Part shown: one piece after another, positions 35,807 through 45,376 of the stretch | Layout: each line of letters starts with the position of its first letter | Position numbering within the stretch: position 1 is the stretch's first letter | Source of the DNA: an uncultured Lachnospiraceae bacterium | GTDB taxonomy: Bacteria > Bacillota > Clostridia > Lachnospirales > Lachnospiraceae | NCBI GenBank assembly: GCA_946558465.1 | Contig: CAMNTM010000011.1 | Span: 31,782 to 95,781 of the forward strand | Length of the DNA: 64,000 bases | Direction: 5' to 3' | The notes under the pieces: generated by a model | Told to the model about the DNA's origin: nothing | The model's database searches: none | What the model saw: only the letters and a program-made list of their open reading frames with translations | Position numbers and translations under genes: made by a program

Positions 35807-35818
35807 ACATACTAATTC

Positions 35819-35847
35819 ATTTTATGCCAAGCTTATCATTCTGTCAA
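35819..35847 (-). promoter_or_regulatory. Sigma-A promoter for rpsT
   Basis: On the minus strand TTGACA (35847-35842), 17-bp spacer, TAAAAT (35824-35819). Confidence 0.8.
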
Positions 35848-35919
35848 TACATATTTCCTGAAATATTGTAAAAACTTATTGTAAATGGGCACATATTTTA
35901 TAAGGCGAAGGAGAAAAAA

Positions 35920-36888
35920 ATGATTGAAAAGTATAATATAAGAACGGACTTGGCTTTGGAGCAGAAGGAGAGATTCGAATCAGATCAGGTAGAAGTTCAG
36001 GGAGTTGTGCTGGAAGAGGATTATGATGAGGAACGAGAGATTAAGGTTACAACAGTAAAGATTGAGACAGAGAACGGAGCAAAAATTATGGGGAAGCCTG
36101 TAGGTACTTATATTACGGTGGAGGCACCGAATATGGCAGTCCCGGATGAGGATTACCATAGAGAGGTTTCAAAAGAGCTGGCAAAATTCCTATCCAGGTT
36201 TTTGAAGACGGATAAGGAGGATTATTCGGTAATGGTTGTGGGGCTGGGAAACCGAAAGGTGACGCCGGATGCGCTTGGACCGCATGTAGTGGATAATCTG
36301 AATATTACCCGCCATATTATTAAGGAATATGGAAAGTATGCGATGGGCGAGGAGCATGTGAGGCTGGTAAGTGCGATTGTACCGGGAGTTATGGGTCAGA
36401 CAGGGATGGAAACGGTGGAGATTATAAGAGGTGTTGCAGGGGAGGCGAAGCCGGATTTTATTATCGCTGTTGATGCTCTGGCAGCAAGGAGCTCGAAACG
36501 GCTGAATCGGACAATCCAGATTGCAGATACAGGGATCAATCCGGGCTCCGGCGTGGGCAATCACAGAAATGCAATTACAGAAGAAACCGTAGGGGTTCCG
36601 GTCATTGCTGTCGGAGTTCCTACGGTTGTTGATGCGGCAACAATTGTAAATGATACAATGGAAAATCTGATTGCAGCGCTTGAGAGCTCAGAGGCATTAA
36701 AGGGCGTCGGGCTTGTTATGCAGGGCTATAATGCAACAGAAAAGTATGAGCTGGTAAAGGAGCTGATTTCTCCGCATCTAAACGGACTGTTTGTGACGCC
36801 GAAGGATATTGATGAGACAGTGAAAAGAATCAGCTATACGATATCGGAATCTCTAAACCTGTTATTTTCAGGAGAGGAGGAGCAGTGA
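35920..36888 (+). CDS. gpr: Germination protease GPR
   Basis: This 322-residue aspartic-type protease degrades small acid-soluble spore proteins on germination. The N-terminus IRTDLALEQ corresponds to the autoprocessing region. VVGLGNRKVTPDALGPHVV, VPGVMGQTGMET, DALAARSSKRLNRTIQ and GINPGSGVGNHR are family signatures. AAGGAG lies seven bases upstream. Forespore expression under sigma-G is expected; CATATTT at 35892-35898 resembles a -10, but no clear -35 was seen. spoIIP follows after 110 bp, the usual order. Confidence 0.96.
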   Translation: MIEKYNIRTDLALEQKERFESDQVEVQGVVLEEDYDEEREIKVTTVKIETENGAKIMGKPVGTYITVEAPNMAVPDEDYHREVSKELAKFLSRFLKTDKEDYSVMVVGLGNRKVTPDALGPHVVDNLNITRHIIKEYGKYAMGEEHVRLVSAIVPGVMGQTGMETVEIIRGVAGEAKPDFIIAVDALAARSSKRLNRTIQIADTGINPGSGVGNHRNAITEETVGVPVIAVGVPTVVDAATIVNDTMENLIAALESSEALKGVGLVMQGYNATEKYELVKELISPHLNGLFVTPKDIDETVKRISYTISESLNLLFSGEEEQ

Positions 36889-36998
36889 CGGCCGGTACTG
36901 TGAATATATGGACCTAAATGATTTATAACAGGACATGCACATAATAGAAAATGATTCATCATATAGTGTTAAGACACAAAATGTGATGGAGTGACGGA

Positions 36999-38177
36999 TT
37001 GAATAAAGGACAAAAAATAAGCAGAATGATTATGGCGGGGACAGGCAGCATACTGTTTTTATATGCTGCTTTGCATGCAGGCTCGGAGCTGAAATCCGAA
37101 AAGCTTAAGGAATTTGCGGCCGGACCAAATGAACTGCTGCTTGAGCATGTTCAGAAGACATATCTTACTGGATTTTCTTATGCAGAGGAGGGGCATAGTC
37201 TCTCATTTGGAGAGTGGCTGGCTGAAAGCACGATGAAGCTGATACCTCTGGGAACCTATGTGGAGGGGAAAGAGACGGCAGATACGGATGTAGAGGACCA
37301 GGAGACTTACCAGATGATACTTGCAAAGCAGGCAGAGGATGAAAGTGCAGTAGACGCAGACGGAAATTTAATTGGAGAGGAGCAGGCGGTGGAGACTGCC
37401 TCTAATTCAATTGACATGTCTCTGGAGAGCCTTAAAAATTACGAATACCTGACCGGAAATTTTTATACTATTGACAGTACGACTATGACAAGTCCGGAGG
37501 AGTTGAACGCAGAGGTACTTCTGGGCAAGGATATGAGAATTGATACAGAGTCGAAGGAACCGAAGGTACTCATTTATCATACCCATTCCCAGGAGAGTTT
37601 TGCGGATTCTGTACCTGATGATGCGGGTACGACGATTGTAGGAATGGGTACATATCTTACTGAGCTTTTGAATGAAAAGGGAATTAAAACAATACATCAT
37701 GAAGGAGTTTATGATCTGATAGACGGTAAATTAGACAGAAGTAAGGCGTATCAGCTTGCTGAGCCTGAGGTACGCAGAATTTTGGAAGAGAATCCGAGCA
37801 TCGAAGTATTAATAGATTTACATAGAGACGGAGTGGCGGACACAACCCATCTTGTTACAGAGATTAAAGGAAAGCCCACGGCACAGATTATGTTTTTTAA
37901 TGGACTGAGCCGTACGAAGGCAAATGGGGATATTGAATACCTGCGTAATCCGTATATTCAGGATAATCTTGCATTTTCACTTCAGATGCAGCTTAAGGCG
38001 ATGGAGCTTTTTCCGGGATTTACAAGACATATTTACCTGAAGGGCTATTGCTATAATATGAATATTATGCCTAAAACTTTGTTGATTGAGGCCGGGGCAC
38101 AGACAAATACAGTAGAAGAAATGCGAAATGCAATGGAGCTTTTAGCAGAAACACTAGATAATGTGCTGACTCCTTAA
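36999..38177 (+). CDS. spoIIP: Stage II sporulation protein P
   Basis: The protein has 392 residues from TTG 36999, with GGAG seven bases upstream. An N-terminal membrane anchor (about residues 10-28) is followed by a linker and the amidase/endopeptidase domain. Catalytic motifs are YHTHSQESF, IDLHRDG and the final LLIEAGAQTNTVEEM. SpoIIP works with SpoIID and SpoIIM in septal peptidoglycan digestion at engulfment. CATATAGT at 36960-36967 resembles a sigma-E -10 box. Confidence 0.94.
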   Translation: MNKGQKISRMIMAGTGSILFLYAALHAGSELKSEKLKEFAAGPNELLLEHVQKTYLTGFSYAEEGHSLSFGEWLAESTMKLIPLGTYVEGKETADTDVEDQETYQMILAKQAEDESAVDADGNLIGEEQAVETASNSIDMSLESLKNYEYLTGNFYTIDSTTMTSPEELNAEVLLGKDMRIDTESKEPKVLIYHTHSQESFADSVPDDAGTTIVGMGTYLTELLNEKGIKTIHHEGVYDLIDGKLDRSKAYQLAEPEVRRILEENPSIEVLIDLHRDGVADTTHLVTEIKGKPTAQIMFFNGLSRTKANGDIEYLRNPYIQDNLAFSLQMQLKAMELFPGFTRHIYLKGYCYNMNIMPKTLLIEAGAQTNTVEEMRNAMELLAETLDNVLTP

Positions 38178-38184
38178 ATGATGT

Positions 38185-38213
38185 TTGATTAATACAATAT
38201 TTTGTGTTAATAT
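38185..38213 (+). promoter_or_regulatory. Sigma-A promoter for parE-parC-rbsK
   Basis: TTGATT (38185-38190), 17-bp spacer, TAATAT (38208-38213), eight bases after the spoIIP stop. Confidence 0.6.
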
Positions 38214-38307
38214 AGTTGCAGTATGGAGGAATCTGCCTTATCGGACGGAATCCGTCTGTCCTGCACTTACCGGCAGGGTTAGGCTTTATGAAAGGAATAT
38301 AGAAAAA

Positions 38308-40230
38308 ATGGCAAAGAAAAATACATATGATGCAGACAGTATTGCGGTTCTGGAAGGTTTGGAGGCAGTGCGCAAAAGGCCGGGAATGTATATTGGAAGT
38401 GTTTCTACAAAGGGTCTGAATCATTTGATTTATGAGATGGTAGATAATGCAGTGGATGAACATCTGGCAGGATATTGTACGGAGATCCGGGTTGTGCTGG
38501 AAAAAGACGGTTCGGCAACAATCTCGGATAATGGACGCGGAGTTCCGGTAGATCTTCATGCGAAAGGCGTGTCGGCAGAGCGTATCGTCTATACGACACT
38601 TCACGCAGGGGGAAAATTCGATGATTCTGTCTATAAGACCAGCGGCGGTCTTCATGGAGTCGGTTCTTCAGTGGTAAATGCATTGTCGGCTTACATGGAT
38701 GTAGAGATCAGCCGTGACGGTTATGTTCATCACGACAGATATGAAAGAGGAATTCCGATTATTGAACTTGAGGAGGGACTCCTCCCGAAAATTGGAAAGA
38801 CGAGAAAGACCGGGACAAAGGTGAATTTCCTTCCGGACGATACGATATTTGAGAAGATAAGGTTTCGTGCGGAAGAGGTTAAAAGCCGTATGCATGAGAC
38901 AACCTATCTGAATCCAAGACTTACGATTATTTTTGAGGATCTAAGAGGAACAGAAAAAGAACGTGTTGTTTACCATGAACCGGATGGGATTCTTGGGTTT
39001 ATCAAGGAGCTGAATTCTAAGAAGGAGGCGGTACATGAGCCGGTATATTTTAAGGGAGAAACAGATGGAATAGAGGTAGAGGCTGCCTTCCAGTACGTGA
39101 ATGAGTTTCATGAAAATATTCTGGGCTTTTGTAATAATATTTATAACGGCGAGGGCGGAACGCATCTGACCGGCTTTAAGACAACATTTACGACAATAAT
39201 TAATCAATACGCCAGAGAGCTTGGTATATTGAAGGATAAGGATGCAAATTTTACAGGCGCCGACGTAAGAAACGGCATGACAGCAATTATTTCTATTAAG
39301 CATCCGGATCCTAGATTTGAGGGACAGACGAAGACCAAGCTGGATAATCCGGACGCGGCCAAGGCCACAGGAAAGGTGGCAGGCGAAGAAATTGTTCGAT
39401 ATTTTGACCGGAATCTTGATAATCTGAAAAAGGTTATCGGCTGTGCGGAAAAAGCAGCGAAGATACGGAAAACGGAAGAGAAGGCGAAGACGAATCTTTT
39501 AACCAAGCAGAAATATTCCTTTGACAGCAACGGAAAGCTTGCTAATTGTGAGAGCCGTGATGCGAAAAAGTGCGAGATATTTATTGTCGAAGGCGATTCT
39601 GCCGGCGGCTCAGCTAAAACCGCCAGAAATCGTATGTATCAGGCAATTCTTCCCATTCGGGGGAAAATATTAAATGTGGAGAAGGCCAGTATTGATAAGA
39701 TTCTTGCCAATGCCGAGATTAAAACGATGATAAATGCGTTTGGCTGCGGGTTTTCCGAAGGGTACGGCAATGATTTCGATATCAGTAAGCTGCGCTATGA
39801 TAAGATTATCATTATGGCAGATGCCGATGTGGACGGGGCGCATATTTCCACCTTGCTTTTGACACTGTTCTATCGTTTTATGCCGGAGCTTATTTATGAA
39901 GGACATATCTATATTGCAATGCCGCCGCTTTATAAGGCTATGCCGAAAAAAGGCGAGGAGGAATATCTTTATGATGACAAGGCTTTGGAGCGCTATCGGA
40001 GGCTGCACGACGGACCGTTTACGCTGCAGAGATATAAAGGATTAGGTGAGATGGATGCTGAGCAGCTCTGGGAGACGACATTAGATCCGGAAAGACGGAT
40101 TCTTAAACAGGTAGAGATAGAGGATGCAAGAATGGCTTCCAGCGTAACCGAGATGCTGATGGGAACGGAAGTACCCCCCAGAAGGACCTTCATTTACGAA
40201 AACGCAGCCGAAGCGGAGTTAGATGTATAA
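38308..40230 (+). CDS. parE: DNA topoisomerase IV subunit B (GyrB/ParE family)
   Basis: The protein has 640 residues from ATG 38308 (MAKKNTYDADSIAVLEG). Upstream in-frame codons back to 38185 overlap the promoter and are rejected. The GHKL ATPase domain shows EMVDNAVDEHLAG, DNGRGVPV and GGLHGVGSSVVNALS; the TOPRIM domain shows VEGDSAGGSAKTARNR and MADADVDGAH. It supplies ATPase energy for DNA strand passage. ParE rather than GyrB is chosen because the partner next door lacks the GyrA box. parC follows after 15 bp. Confidence 0.88.
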   Translation: MAKKNTYDADSIAVLEGLEAVRKRPGMYIGSVSTKGLNHLIYEMVDNAVDEHLAGYCTEIRVVLEKDGSATISDNGRGVPVDLHAKGVSAERIVYTTLHAGGKFDDSVYKTSGGLHGVGSSVVNALSAYMDVEISRDGYVHHDRYERGIPIIELEEGLLPKIGKTRKTGTKVNFLPDDTIFEKIRFRAEEVKSRMHETTYLNPRLTIIFEDLRGTEKERVVYHEPDGILGFIKELNSKKEAVHEPVYFKGETDGIEVEAAFQYVNEFHENILGFCNNIYNGEGGTHLTGFKTTFTTIINQYARELGILKDKDANFTGADVRNGMTAIISIKHPDPRFEGQTKTKLDNPDAAKATGKVAGEEIVRYFDRNLDNLKKVIGCAEKAAKIRKTEEKAKTNLLTKQKYSFDSNGKLANCESRDAKKCEIFIVEGDSAGGSAKTARNRMYQAILPIRGKILNVEKASIDKILANAEIKTMINAFGCGFSEGYGNDFDISKLRYDKIIIMADADVDGAHISTLLLTLFYRFMPELIYEGHIYIAMPPLYKAMPKKGEEEYLYDDKALERYRRLHDGPFTLQRYKGLGEMDAEQLWETTLDPERRILKQVEIEDARMASSVTEMLMGTEVPPRRTFIYENAAEAELDV

Positions 40231-40245
40231 AAAGGGAGAAGAAAC

Positions 40246-42486
40246 ATGCAGGATTCACAGATTATAAAAACCGAATATTCGGAGGTGATGAAAAAATCGT
40301 ATATTGATTACGCCATGAGCGTTATCATTGCCCGGGCTCTGCCGGATGCGAGAGACGGACTCAAGCCGGTACAAAGGAGAACTCTTTATGACATGTATGA
40401 GCTTGGCATCCGCTATGACAGGCCGTATCGTAAATGTGCCCGTATTGTAGGTGATACGATGGGTAAATATCATCCTCACGGGGACAGCTCTATCTATGAA
40501 GCGCTGGTGGTGATGGCTCAAGAGTTTAAAAAAGGAAAGACTCTGGTAGACGGACATGGAAATTTCGGCTCCATAGAGGGGGACGGAGCCGCTGCTATGC
40601 GTTATACAGAGGCGAGGCTTGCGAAGATTACCCAGGAGGTGTATCTGGCTGATTTAGATAAGGATATTGTGAACTTTGTACCTAATTTTGACGAGACGGA
40701 AAAGGAGCCTGAGGTGCTTCCGGTCAGGATTCCTAATCTTCTGGTAAACGGAGCCGAGGGAATTGCAGTCGGTATGGCGACCAGTATTCCGACGCACAAC
40801 CTGGGAGAGGTGATTGATGCGGTTAAGGCCTATATGAAAAATGATGAAATCAGCACGAAACAGCTTATGAAATATGTGAAAGGCCCAGATTTTCCGACAG
40901 GCGGAATTGTAGTTAATCAGGATGATCTGCTGAATATCTACGAGACTGGTACGGGTAAGATTAAACTCAGAGGAAGGGTTGATGTGGAGGAAGTAAAGGG
41001 GGGAAAGAAACGTCTGGTCATTTCTGAGATTCCGTATACGATGATTGGGGCCGGTATCGGAAAGTTCTTGAATGATGTGTGTACACTTGTGGAAACGAAG
41101 AAGACCTCGGATATCGTAGATATTTCCAATCAGTCTTCTAAGGAAGGAATCCGTATTGTCATTGAACTGAAAAAGGGAGCGGATGTGGAGAATCTCAAGA
41201 ATATGCTCTACAAAAAGACGAGGCTTGAGGACACATTTGGGGTAAATATGCTGGCAGTGGCAGATGGCAGGCCTGAGACAATGGGGCTTAAGAGAATTAT
41301 CGAGCATCATGTGGATTTTCAGTTTGAACTTGCTACGAGAAAGTATCGGACGCTTTTAGCAAAAGAACGGGATAAAAAGGAGATACAGGAGGGTCTGATT
41401 AAGGCATGTGATGTAATTGATTTGATTATTGAGATTCTAAGAGGCAGTCAGTCAGTGAAGGATGCGAAAGCATGTCTTACAAAGGGCATAACGGAAAATA
41501 TTAAGTTTAAGTCAGGTATTTCCCGGAAGATGGCGGCAATGCTCCGATTTACAGAACGGCAGGCGTCGGCAATTCTGGAAATGCGTCTGTACAAGCTTAT
41601 CGGTCTGGAGATAGAAGCCCTGATGGCGGAACATGAGCAGACCTTAAAAAATATTGCAGAATATGAGGATATCCTCAATAATTATGATTCTATGTCAGAT
41701 GTTATCATAGCTGATTTGGAAAGGGTTAAGAAGGAATATAACGAAAAGCGCCGGACAGCTGTCGAGAATGCTAAGGAGGCTGTCTATGAGGAGAAGAAGA
41801 CAGAGGAGCAGGAAGTTGTATTTCTTATGGACCGTTTCGGGTATGCCAAGACCATCGAAGTTTCGGCTTATGAAAGGAATAAAGAGGCGGCGGATGCAGA
41901 GAACAGATACATACTCAGCTGCATGAACACCGGAAAACTCTGTGTGTTTACAGATGCCGGAAAGATGCATCAAATTAAGGTGCTGGATCTGCCTTTTGGA
42001 AAATTCAGGGATAAAGGCCAGCCGATTGATAATATAAGCAATTATGACAGTACGAAAGAAAACATTGTCTATATCTGTGATTCAGAGCAGATGCGTTATG
42101 CAAAGTTTCTTTTTGCTACGAAACAGGGTATGATAAAGAAGGTTGAGGGAAGTGAATTCCAGGTGGCAAAACGGACGATTGCCGCAACAAAGCTTCAAGA
42201 GGCGGACGAGGTGGTGAGTGTTCAGATTATTAACGACAGCCAGTCTGTTGTACTTCAGTCGAGGGAAGGCTGTTTTCTGCGTTTCCCGGCAGAAGAGGTG
42301 CCAGAGAAAAAGAAGGGTGCAGTTGGTGTCAGAGGAATAAAGCTTAAGAAAAAGGATGAGCTTGAGACGGTGTATCTTTTTGAGGAAGGAACAGAGTGTA
42401 AGATTTTCTATAAGGACAAAGAGCTTATGCTGAACCGTCTCAAGACGGCGAAGCGGGATGGAAACGGAACGAAGGTAAGAGTATGA
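40246..42486 (+). CDS. parC: DNA topoisomerase IV subunit A (GyrA/ParC family)
   Basis: The protein has 746 residues. The breakage-reunion domain includes [21 protein letters not shown], the quinolone-resistance region [13 protein letters not shown], and the catalytic tyrosine in [10 protein letters not shown]. The C-terminal blades ([25 protein letters not shown]) lack the QRRGGKG GyrA box needed for DNA wrapping, which supports a topoisomerase IV role in decatenation. GGGAGAAGAAAC precedes the ATG. It overlaps rbsK by four bases. Confidence 0.88.
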   Translation: MQDSQIIKTEYSEVMKKSYIDYAMSVIIARALPDARDGLKPVQRRTLYDMYELGIRYDRPYRKCARIVGDTMGKYHPHGDSSIYEALVVMAQEFKKGKTLVDGHGNFGSIEGDGAAAMRYTEARLAKITQEVYLADLDKDIVNFVPNFDETEKEPEVLPVRIPNLLVNGAEGIAVGMATSIPTHNLGEVIDAVKAYMKNDEISTKQLMKYVKGPDFPTGGIVVNQDDLLNIYETGTGKIKLRGRVDVEEVKGGKKRLVISEIPYTMIGAGIGKFLNDVCTLVETKKTSDIVDISNQSSKEGIRIVIELKKGADVENLKNMLYKKTRLEDTFGVNMLAVADGRPETMGLKRIIEHHVDFQFELATRKYRTLLAKERDKKEIQEGLIKACDVIDLIIEILRGSQSVKDAKACLTKGITENIKFKSGISRKMAAMLRFTERQASAILEMRLYKLIGLEIEALMAEHEQTLKNIAEYEDILNNYDSMSDVIIADLERVKKEYNEKRRTAVENAKEAVYEEKKTEEQEVVFLMDRFGYAKTIEVSAYERNKEAADAENRYILSCMNTGKLCVFTDAGKMHQIKVLDLPFGKFRDKGQPIDNISNYDSTKENIVYICDSEQMRYAKFLFATKQGMIKKVEGSEFQVAKRTIAATKLQEADEVVSVQIINDSQSVVLQSREGCFLRFPAEEVPEKKKGAVGVRGIKLKKKDELETVYLFEEGTECKIFYKDKELMLNRLKTAKRDGNGTKVRV

Positions 42487-43391
42487 AAAAGATTACAGTA
42501 ATAGGCAGTTTGAATATGGATATTGTTTTAGCGGTCTCTCACATGCCGGAAACAGGAGAGACTATTTTGGCAGAAGGCATAGAGTTGATACCAGGAGGAA
42601 AAGGTGCCAATCAGGCATATGCAGTCGGGAAGCTGGGTGGATGTGCAGGAATGATCGGTGCAGTCGGCAGTGATTCTGCAGGGGAGGAATTAGTCAGAAG
42701 TCTGGAGCAGGCAGGTGTGGACACATCCGGGATTGAGGTATTAGAAGGAGAGTCGTCAGGACAGGCATTTATCACAGTAGATGAAGGCGGAAATAATTCC
42801 ATTATTGTTGCTGCTGGGGCTAACGGAAGAGTTACAAAAGAAATGATACTAAGACATGAGGACATAATTCAGGAAAGCGATGTAGTAGTTATGCAGATGG
42901 AGATTCCGGCGGATACGGTGATGTATGTGAAGGATATGGTGTCGGCGGCGGGAAAGCAGGTTATACTGGACCCGGCTCCGGCACGTCCTGATTATGAAGA
43001 GCGCCTGTGGAAAAATGTGGATTATGTAAAGCCGAATGAAACAGAGCTTGCTGTCCTGACCGGATGCACAGCAGATACGGAAGAGGGTATTAAGAAAGGG
43101 GCGCATATACTGCTTGATAAAGGGGTGAAAAATGTTATCGTGTCTCTTGGAAGTAAGGGCTGCATGGTGGTTTCAAGGGAAAAGGAAATATTTTTTCCTG
43201 CAAATAAGGTAAAGGCTGTTGATACAACGGCGGCCGGGGACAGCTTTACAGCGGCATTTGCACTGGCGCTTGCAGAGGGAAAGACCTGTGAGGAAGCTGT
43301 CTGGTTCGGACAAAGAGTGGCGTCGATTGTCGTGACGAGAAAAGGAGCTCAGACCTCTATTCCTTCCAGAGAAGAAGCAGATTATTTTTAA
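42483..43391 (+). CDS. rbsK: Ribokinase (PfkB family)
   Basis: This 302-residue sugar kinase has the N-terminal motif IGSLNMDIVLAVSHMPETGET, the GGKGANQAYAVGKLG segment and the C-terminal anion-hole motif DTTAAGDSFTAAFALAL. It phosphorylates ribose to ribose 5-phosphate, though other PfkB substrates cannot be excluded. Its ATG overlaps the parC stop, an unusual partner for a sugar kinase; no ribose transporter is in the window. Confidence 0.9.
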   Translation: MKKITVIGSLNMDIVLAVSHMPETGETILAEGIELIPGGKGANQAYAVGKLGGCAGMIGAVGSDSAGEELVRSLEQAGVDTSGIEVLEGESSGQAFITVDEGGNNSIIVAAGANGRVTKEMILRHEDIIQESDVVVMQMEIPADTVMYVKDMVSAAGKQVILDPAPARPDYEERLWKNVDYVKPNETELAVLTGCTADTEEGIKKGAHILLDKGVKNVIVSLGSKGCMVVSREKEIFFPANKVKAVDTTAAGDSFTAAFALALAEGKTCEEAVWFGQRVASIVVTRKGAQTSIPSREEADYF

Positions 43392-43431
43392 AACCGGGAA
43401 GCCGGCAGCATTTTATGACTTGTAAAAGAGC

Positions 43432-43460
43432 TTGCAAAAAAATTCTATTTCATGTATATT
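43432..43460 (+). promoter_or_regulatory. Sigma-A promoter for the diguanylate cyclase gene
   Basis: TTGCAA (43432-43437), 17-bp spacer, TATATT (43455-43460). Confidence 0.6.
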
Positions 43461-43508
43461 TTATATCATGCATTTATAGGACTGTGCATTTTAAACGAGG
43501 AGTGAAAT

Positions 43509-44426
43509 ATGGAAAAGATACTTATTATTGACGACAGCCTTACGCAGGCAGCTCAATTAAAATCTATCCTGGATTGTGATTATGATATTACTGTTGCGAA
43601 TACGGCGGAGGAGGGGCTCTGCCGTGTAAGCGAGGAAACTTTTTCCCTGATTCTGCTTGATGTAGTCATGCCGGGTATGGATGGATTTACGCTGTTGAAA
43701 AAATTACAGGAAGAAATTATTACTCAAAGTATTCCTGTGATTTTAATTACCAGTCTTTCGGATACGCAGAATGAGGAGCGCGGATTAATATTAGGTGCAG
43801 TTGACTATATTGCTAAGCCGTTTAATCCGTTGATTGTAAAGGCGAGGGTTAATACGCATGTCAGATTATACCGTTATCGAAGGCAGGTTGAAGAGCAGTC
43901 CAGAACGGATCAGCTGACTGGGATTGCAAACCGGCGTGAGCATGATCGTTACAGTACAGTAAAATGGAACGAGGCATCACGTCTGCAGATCCCGTTTTCT
44001 GTTTGTATGTTTGATATTGATTATTTTAAAGCATACAATGATAGATTCGGGCATCCGGCCGGGGATAAGGTTATTACCGGCGTAGCTCAAACGATTTCGT
44101 CCTATTTGCAGCGCAGTACGGATTTTGCAGCGCGTTATGGAGGCGAAGAATTTGTGGGATTTATTCTTGGCGACAATGCAGAGAAAGTATTTAAACACAT
44201 GAAAACGATCCGCCAGGCTGTAGAAAATCTACATATATCGCATGATGCGTCGGTTGCCCAATGGGTTACTCTTAGTATCGGAGGTGTTACAGTGCTTCCT
44301 GACAAAGAAAATTCTTATGATATTTATTTGAAAATTGCGGACACTATGCTGTATGATGCAAAACGGTTTGGAAGAAACAGAGTTGTATGGGCAAATGAAA
44401 AAATGGAGCAGTGGTGTGAAAAATAA
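43509..44426 (+). CDS. Response regulator with GGDEF domain (PleD-like diguanylate cyclase)
   Basis: The protein has 305 residues. The receiver domain (1-120) has acidic residues Asp8 and Asp9, phospho-acceptor Asp51 (LLDVVMPG) and Lys103. The GGDEF domain (130-300) has the active motif GGEEF (211-215), and an RxxD inhibitory site RSTD at 202-205, five residues before it. It should make cyclic di-GMP from two GTP under phosphorylation control with product feedback. No histidine kinase is adjacent. The PilZ gene 53 bp downstream is a likely effector. Confidence 0.93.
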   Translation: MEKILIIDDSLTQAAQLKSILDCDYDITVANTAEEGLCRVSEETFSLILLDVVMPGMDGFTLLKKLQEEIITQSIPVILITSLSDTQNEERGLILGAVDYIAKPFNPLIVKARVNTHVRLYRYRRQVEEQSRTDQLTGIANRREHDRYSTVKWNEASRLQIPFSVCMFDIDYFKAYNDRFGHPAGDKVITGVAQTISSYLQRSTDFAARYGGEEFVGFILGDNAEKVFKHMKTIRQAVENLHISHDASVAQWVTLSIGGVTVLPDKENSYDIYLKIADTMLYDAKRFGRNRVVWANEKMEQWCEK

Positions 44427-44479
44427 AAAGCTTCTTATAATTAGAAATATGCTGTCATATAGAATGCAGGAGGGACAGA

Positions 44480-45187
44480 GTGGGATTACTGAACTTGTTT
44501 GGAAAAGGCACCGGCAGAAATAAAGAAGAGATAAAAAAGGAAAAAGGGGATGATACGACGCTTCAGCCTTATTCTGGAATGAAGGTTGAGGTGACAACGC
44601 TTGATGAAGAACTGCTTTTCGTAGCGAAGCTGCATGGACTGCGCGGGAATACAGCAGAGCTGCATCAATATTCGGAGGCTGACATTTCTCAGGAATCTGA
44701 ACCGATTCACGTCAGAATCCGTGGATATAGTGATCACGAGAGGAAAGCAGTTTATATGGAGGGAATGATTTCGCCCCTGCCGAAGCATATATGGCAGGTT
44801 GAGGAATTAACGGTTACCAAGACTGGAAATGACCGTGCTTTCTTTCGGCTAAGTACAAATCTTGATGCGACTGTAACTATGTTCGGTGGATTGGAGATGG
44901 GAGAAAGACCCTGTAAGCTTCTGAATATCAGTGTAGGAGGGGCCGGCATCAGTTCAGAATACAGGTATCACAAAAATGACAAATTTCTTTTGAAGGTACA
45001 GCTGCTGGAAGACAGACCGGAGTCTGCTATATTCTGTCAGGTGCTGCGTGTCGTGGAAAAGGATGAATCCAGATTTGAGTATGGCTGTCAGTTTTTGGAG
45101 ATGACGGAGGAGGATCAGGAAAAAATTACGCAGAATATATTTGCGGCTCAGCTTGAAGAACGCCGGAGACGAAAGAGGAGTTCCTGA
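44480..45187 (+). CDS. PilZ domain protein (YcgR-like c-di-GMP receptor)
   Basis: The protein has 235 residues from GTG 44480, with AGGAGGG five bases upstream. Residues about 33-115 form a PilZN-like domain, and residues 118-225 a PilZ domain. The two c-di-GMP motifs are R119-AFF-R123 (RxxxR) and NISVGG at 149-154 (N/DxSxxG). The C-terminus is basic (ERRRRKRSS). It probably links c-di-GMP to motility, adhesion or secretion. It sits directly behind a diguanylate cyclase gene and ahead of a terminator. Confidence 0.88.
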   Translation: MGLLNLFGKGTGRNKEEIKKEKGDDTTLQPYSGMKVEVTTLDEELLFVAKLHGLRGNTAELHQYSEADISQESEPIHVRIRGYSDHERKAVYMEGMISPLPKHIWQVEELTVTKTGNDRAFFRLSTNLDATVTMFGGLEMGERPCKLLNISVGGAGISSEYRYHKNDKFLLKVQLLEDRPESAIFCQVLRVVEKDESRFEYGCQFLEMTEEDQEKITQNIFAAQLEERRRRKRSS

Positions 45188-45207
45188 GTAACGGCTTTTG
45201 AAAATGG

Positions 45208-45246
45208 CTGAAAAAGGAAAAAGATCTTGCTTTTTCAGTTTATTTG
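45208..45246 (+). terminator. Terminator after the PilZ gene
   Basis: CTGAAAAAG (45208-45216) pairs with CTTTTTCAG (45230-45238), followed by TTTATTTG. It overlaps the -35 of the rimP promoter. Confidence 0.6.
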
Positions 45247-45255
45247 TGTTATAAT
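45227..45255 (+). promoter_or_regulatory. Sigma-A promoter for the rimP-nusA-infB operon
   Basis: TTGCTT (45227-45232), 17-bp spacer, perfect TATAAT (45250-45255). Confidence 0.75.
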
Positions 45256-45283
45256 CATTTAAAGTTACATAAAGAACAGGCGG

Positions 45284-45307
45284 AAGAGTGAACGAAAGTT
45301 CACTCTT
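45284..45307 (+). promoter_or_regulatory. Attenuator-like hairpin in the rimP leader
   Basis: AAGAGTGAAC (45284-45293), GAAA tetraloop, GTTCACTCTT (45298-45307): a perfect 10-bp stem about 22 nt after the likely transcription start, followed by CTTTATTG. It may be a weak terminator or NusA-responsive attenuator. Confidence 0.6.
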
Positions 45308-45376
45308 CTTTATTGCCGGATATCTGATGGAAAGTGCAGCAGGTCTTGGCAGACGGGCAGAAAGGAAGTTTAAGCA

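Noticed and set aside
40654..41310. 218-residue minus-strand ORF
   Set aside because: It is antisense to the conserved catalytic domain of parC, with no independent support.
38308..42486. gyrB-gyrA
   Set aside because: The A subunit has no QRRGGKG GyrA box, and the pair lies with rbsK rather than near dnaA/recF, so parE-parC is preferred. A genome-wide check for a second pair would decide.
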